Shown here: piece by piece, positions 61,252-64,000 of the stretch | Numbering within the stretch: the first letter of the stretch is position 1 | How the letters are laid out: each line of letters begins with the position of its first letter | Assembly (NCBI GenBank): GCA_943330745.2 | Contig: CALQIX020000018.1 | Coordinates: 1 to 64,000 of the forward strand | Length of the DNA: 64,000 nt | Origin: Lishizhenia tianjinensis | Lineage (GTDB): Bacteria; Bacteroidota; Bacteroidia; Flavobacteriales_D; Crocinitomicaceae | Direction: 5' to 3' | Notes under the pieces: model-generated | What the model was told of the DNA's origin: nothing | The model's input: only the letters and a program-made list of their open reading frames with translations | Database searches by the model: none | Translations under genes and position numbers: made by a program

Positions 61252-63300
61252 ATGAAATTTGTATATCCGGAATTTTTGTGGGGTTTAACTGCGCTTGCCG
61301 TTCCGATTATCATTCATTTATTTCATTTTAGAAAGTATAAAACACTTTATTTTTCTTCTTTAAAATTCATTCAATACCTCGATCAGCAAAAGAAATCGGT
61401 TCGTAAGCTGAAGCATTGGTTAATTTTAGCGCTTAGAATTCTCGCGCTGGTTTTTTTAGTTCTTGCCTTCGCTCAGCCATACTTGCCAGTAGAAAATTCA
61501 GTGAATGCCGGTGCAAAACCTTTTCTCTCTATTTACATTGACAATTCTTTTTCCATGACGGCGAAAGGAACAGAAGGTGAGTTGATTTCTGAAGCACGCG
61601 AGAAGGCAAGAAAAATGTTGCAAGAAGTAGCCCCGGAAACGCGCGTTTTATTGCATACCAACTTAATGAATGGAGTAGAAAGTAGGCTGATTACCAAGAT
61701 GGAAGCCCTGGAAATGCTCGATAAAATAAAGCCAACACCTATTCGTAAATCGTTGGATGAAGTGCTGGAGTGGGAAAAGAACATTGTGAAAAATGAAGAG
61801 GCCAATCAACAAAAACTGGGTTCAAAGCAATATGTTATCTTTTCAGATTTTCAGAAAAACCAAGTCAAATTTGATCAACTTACCAAAGATGAAATTGGGT
61901 ATTATTATCCTATTCAACTAAAACCGCAGCAAGCATCCAATTTAACAATTGATTCTGTTTGGTTCACTTCGCCTGTACAAAAGTTAGGGGAGAATTCGGA
62001 ATTAAATATTCGTCTGGTAAATAATGGCAATGTTATACTAAACAATATTGATGTTTCTTGCACAATCAATAACATCAAGCGCGATTTTGTGATTGATTTA
62101 CCAGCCAACAAAAAAACTACAACTACGATTAATTTTACGGATAATTCTCCCGGTTATAAAACAGGTAAAGTCTCTGTTAACGATAAACAATTATTATGGG
62201 ATGATGATTTTCATTTTTCCTATTTTTTGGATGATCACACCTCAGTTTTGGTGCTCAATGGTCCAGATGCCACTGATGCCATGCAACGTGTGTATTCGCT
62301 AGAGAAGTATTACAAATTAAATGTGGTGCAACAAGGCTCCTTTTCAAAAGATCAATTGAATCAAACGGATTTGGTGGTCTTAAATGGGGTAAATGAAATT
62401 TCCTCTGGTCATGCGGCAATGTTGCTGGAATTTGTTCAAGGTGGCGGATCTTTAGGCCTTTTTCCTGGGTCTAAATTAGAGAAGGGTTCTTGGAATTCTT
62501 TTTTGAGTCAAGTTCAATTACCACAATTGGGCGGACTTGTTTCAACGGGAACAAAAATTAAACAAATTGCATTTGAAGATCCATTTTTCCAAGGAATGTT
62601 CGAGAAGAAAAGCACCAATATTACTTTACCAGCTGTTTCCCAACTCTATCAAACGCAACGAACCGGTAGCTCACGAGCATTTGATTTAATCAATCTTCAA
62701 AACGGACTGCCTTTGTTCATGCGGTCAAGCCTAGGCACTTCGGTTTTTCTTTTTACTAGTTCGCTCGAAAATTCGTTCAGTACCTTTACCTCTGATGCAT
62801 TATTTCCTTCCATTTTGCTAAGAATGGGGGAGATGAGCCAACGAAAAACTCCTATTTACCTTACAATTGGAAAAGAATCGAGTTTTCCTTTATATAAGAA
62901 AGTGAAAGACGACACCCCAGTACATTTGAAAAACAAGGAAGTAGATTTTATTCCAAAAACAGAACAACAAGGAATGGCTACCTATTTCATATTGCGAGGT
63001 AAGGAAGCCGTGGAAATGTTAAAAGCGGGAACCTATGAAGTTCAAGATGACGGGCAAATTGGTATTGTTTCATTGAATTATTCACGCGATGAATCAGAGG
63101 TGAATTATGCTACCGAAGCAGAAATTTTAGATGGATTAAAAGACAAAGGAATTAAACGAGTAACGTATAAAAAAATCAATGAGGGACAAAGTTTAGCAAA
63201 AATTGAGCTAGACAAGCCCGTTGAATATTGGCGCTGGATGTTGATAATTGGCTTGCTTTTTCTACTATCTGAGTGGGCTGTTTTAAAATTTTGGAAGTAA
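61252..63300 (+). CDS. BatA-domain protein with von Willebrand A-like region
   Basis: A 682-residue inner-membrane protein. The N-terminal BatA domain (aerotolerance-regulator N-terminal family) reads FVYPEFLWGLTALAVPIIIH, LFHFRKYKTLYFSSLKFI, with a second helix at about 57-77. A VWA-like domain follows (LSIYIDNSFSMTAKGTEG, YVIFSDFQKNQVKF), with a DxSxS-type metal site in DNSFSM. A beta-rich middle and a glutamine-amidotransferase-like domain near 345-450 come next, then a C-terminal membrane helix (660-680). Related Bacteroidota proteins sit in bat/moxR stress loci; here the gene stands apart from them. Function is not established. The dihydroorotase-like gene follows after 24 bp. Confidence 0.85.
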   Translation: MKFVYPEFLWGLTALAVPIIIHLFHFRKYKTLYFSSLKFIQYLDQQKKSVRKLKHWLILALRILALVFLVLAFAQPYLPVENSVNAGAKPFLSIYIDNSFSMTAKGTEGELISEAREKARKMLQEVAPETRVLLHTNLMNGVESRLITKMEALEMLDKIKPTPIRKSLDEVLEWEKNIVKNEEANQQKLGSKQYVIFSDFQKNQVKFDQLTKDEIGYYYPIQLKPQQASNLTIDSVWFTSPVQKLGENSELNIRLVNNGNVILNNIDVSCTINNIKRDFVIDLPANKKTTTTINFTDNSPGYKTGKVSVNDKQLLWDDDFHFSYFLDDHTSVLVLNGPDATDAMQRVYSLEKYYKLNVVQQGSFSKDQLNQTDLVVLNGVNEISSGHAAMLLEFVQGGGSLGLFPGSKLEKGSWNSFLSQVQLPQLGGLVSTGTKIKQIAFEDPFFQGMFEKKSTNITLPAVSQLYQTQRTGSSRAFDLINLQNGLPLFMRSSLGTSVFLFTSSLENSFSTFTSDALFPSILLRMGEMSQRKTPIYLTIGKESSFPLYKKVKDDTPVHLKNKEVDFIPKTEQQGMATYFILRGKEAVEMLKAGTYEVQDDGQIGIVSLNYSRDESEVNYATEAEILDGLKDKGIKRVTYKKINEGQSLAKIELDKPVEYWRWMLIIGLLFLLSEWAVLKFWK

Positions 63301-63324
63301 TATTGTAAAAATTCAGAAAGTCAC

Positions 63325-64000
63325 ATGAAAATTCTACTGAAATCAGTCCTCATATCAGATGCTTCTTCTTCTTTTTTCGGAACAAAAAAGGACATTTTGA
63401 TCGAAAATGGAATTTATCGCAACATTGAAGATTCAATTGAAGATCCTGAAGCACAAGTAATTGATATAGAAGAACTGCAGATTTCACAAGGATGGGTAGA
63501 TGTTAAAGCAACTTTTGGAGACCCAGGTTTTGAGCAAAAAGAAACCATAGATTCTGGATTGAATGCAGCGGCAGCAGGTGGTTTTACACATGTTTTTATT
63601 ACCCCTAGCACGATTCCGGTTATGGACAATAAGTCAGTGTTAGAATATGTGTTGCGCAAAGCAGAATACCATACGACCCAATTGCACCCAATGGGTTGTG
63701 TTTCGGAAAAAATGGAAGGGCAAAATTTAGCCGAAATGTTTGATATGTTTCAGAGTGGAGCAAAGCTGTTTACGGATGATCAACAGGGGCTAAATGCAGG
63801 AATTTTTTACCGGGCCTTATTGTATTGTAAGAATTTTGGAGGTAAAGTTGTTTCTATTGCTCGGGATGAATCCATTGCCGCTCATGGAATTGTGAATGAA
63901 GGAATTGCTAGCACAAAAACAGGTTTAAAAGCCGATCCTGCGATATCCGAAATCATCCAATTAGAAAGAAATATCCGTTTGTTGGAATACACCGAAGGTC
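63325..64000 (+). CDS. Dihydroorotase-like amidohydrolase lacking metal ligands (partial)
   Basis: The first 225 codons of a gene that runs off the window. The amidohydrolase fold is recognisable: ISQGWVDVKATFGDPGFEQK, AAAAGGFTHVFITPSTIPVMDN, GAKLFTDDQQG, GIVNEGIASTKTGLKADPAI. In active dihydroorotases the first motif is D-x-H-x-H-x-R-x-P-G. Here it is D59-V-K61-A-T63-F-G65-D-P-G, so both metal His and the substrate Arg are gone. The later His of the HxED motif is also missing (A179). The protein therefore is probably a non-catalytic homologue, like the pseudo-dihydroorotases that scaffold aspartate transcarbamoylase in some bacteria (inference). It lies 24 bp after the BatA-type gene. Confidence 0.85.
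   Translation, partial: MKILLKSVLISDASSSFFGTKKDILIENGIYRNIEDSIEDPEAQVIDIEELQISQGWVDVKATFGDPGFEQKETIDSGLNAAAAGGFTHVFITPSTIPVMDNKSVLEYVLRKAEYHTTQLHPMGCVSEKMEGQNLAEMFDMFQSGAKLFTDDQQGLNAGIFYRALLYCKNFGGKVVSIARDESIAAHGIVNEGIASTKTGLKADPAISEIIQLERNIRLLEYTEG

Noticed and set aside
1-64000. CRISPR arrays, tRNA, rRNA and insertion sequences
   Set aside because: No short spaced direct repeats, no tRNA cloverleaf and no transposase or terminal inverted repeats were seen on reading both strands; covariance-model searches were not possible.

Overview
The window comes from the chromosome of a low-GC Bacteroidota bacterium, most likely a Flavobacteriales relative near the Fluviicola/Crocinitomicaceae group (the genus is inference). 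Three things support this. There are type IX secretion (T9SS) genes and cargo with T9SS C-terminal sorting domains. Promoters carry the Bacteroidota -7 box TAnnTTTG, which I find at a fitting distance before 16 genes. Several proteins have forms typical of the phylum, such as a fused alpha/beta E1 dehydrogenase, short AMP nucleosidase, DUF349 protein and BatA-type protein. No rRNA, tRNA, CRISPR array, transposase or integrase was seen.

Layout. 1-10.5 kb (minus) holds surface and secretion genes: a truncated giant adhesin-like protein with tandem BIG2 domains, then a three-gene unit of a PKD-repeat T9SS cargo protein, PorP/SprF and a PorE-like OmpA protein. 10.5-15.2 kb (minus) is one operon: PfkB kinase, DUF349 protein, small membrane protein, and a receiver-PAS-histidine kinase. 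recQ follows on the same strand. 17.8-21.6 kb (plus) is a TerB-like/zinc-ribbon, SPFH and GYF_2 membrane module. 21.6-28.7 kb carries an ECF sigma factor with a membrane partner, a NifU-like Fe-S protein, a peptide-binding lipoprotein, engB, lysS and AMP nucleosidase. 28.8-35.0 kb (minus) is a self-regulated tetR-tolC-adaptor-RND efflux operon. 35-46.5 kb has a glycosyltransferase, secreted or lipid-anchored proteins of unknown role, a pterin dehydratase, a large CotH/lamin-tail T9SS cargo protein and a phosphatase-superfamily lipoprotein.

46.6-53.2 kb is the accessory stretch: a secreted NUC1 nuclease, a Fic protein with its own putative operator, a RhuM remnant, a MORN-repeat protein beside a VRR-NUC nuclease, and a hipBA toxin-antitoxin pair. 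hipBA lies exactly between the intact 3' end of mnmE and a second, decayed copy of that 3' end (51423-51503). This is the footprint of an element inserted at the end of mnmE and is the strongest unexpected signal here. 53.2-64 kb returns to core genes: mnmE, the fused E1 dehydrogenase, a thioredoxin-like protein, a CDP-alcohol phosphatidyltransferase, a second phosphatase-superfamily lipoprotein, a VanZ-like protein, a BatA-type protein, and the start of a dihydroorotase-like gene that has lost its metal ligands.

Several starts were moved downstream because a -7 box lies inside or upstream of the longest reading frame (engB, lysS, mnmE, the 37.1 kb gene and the thioredoxin-like gene). In at least three cases the box is so close to the ATG that the mRNA is probably leaderless.
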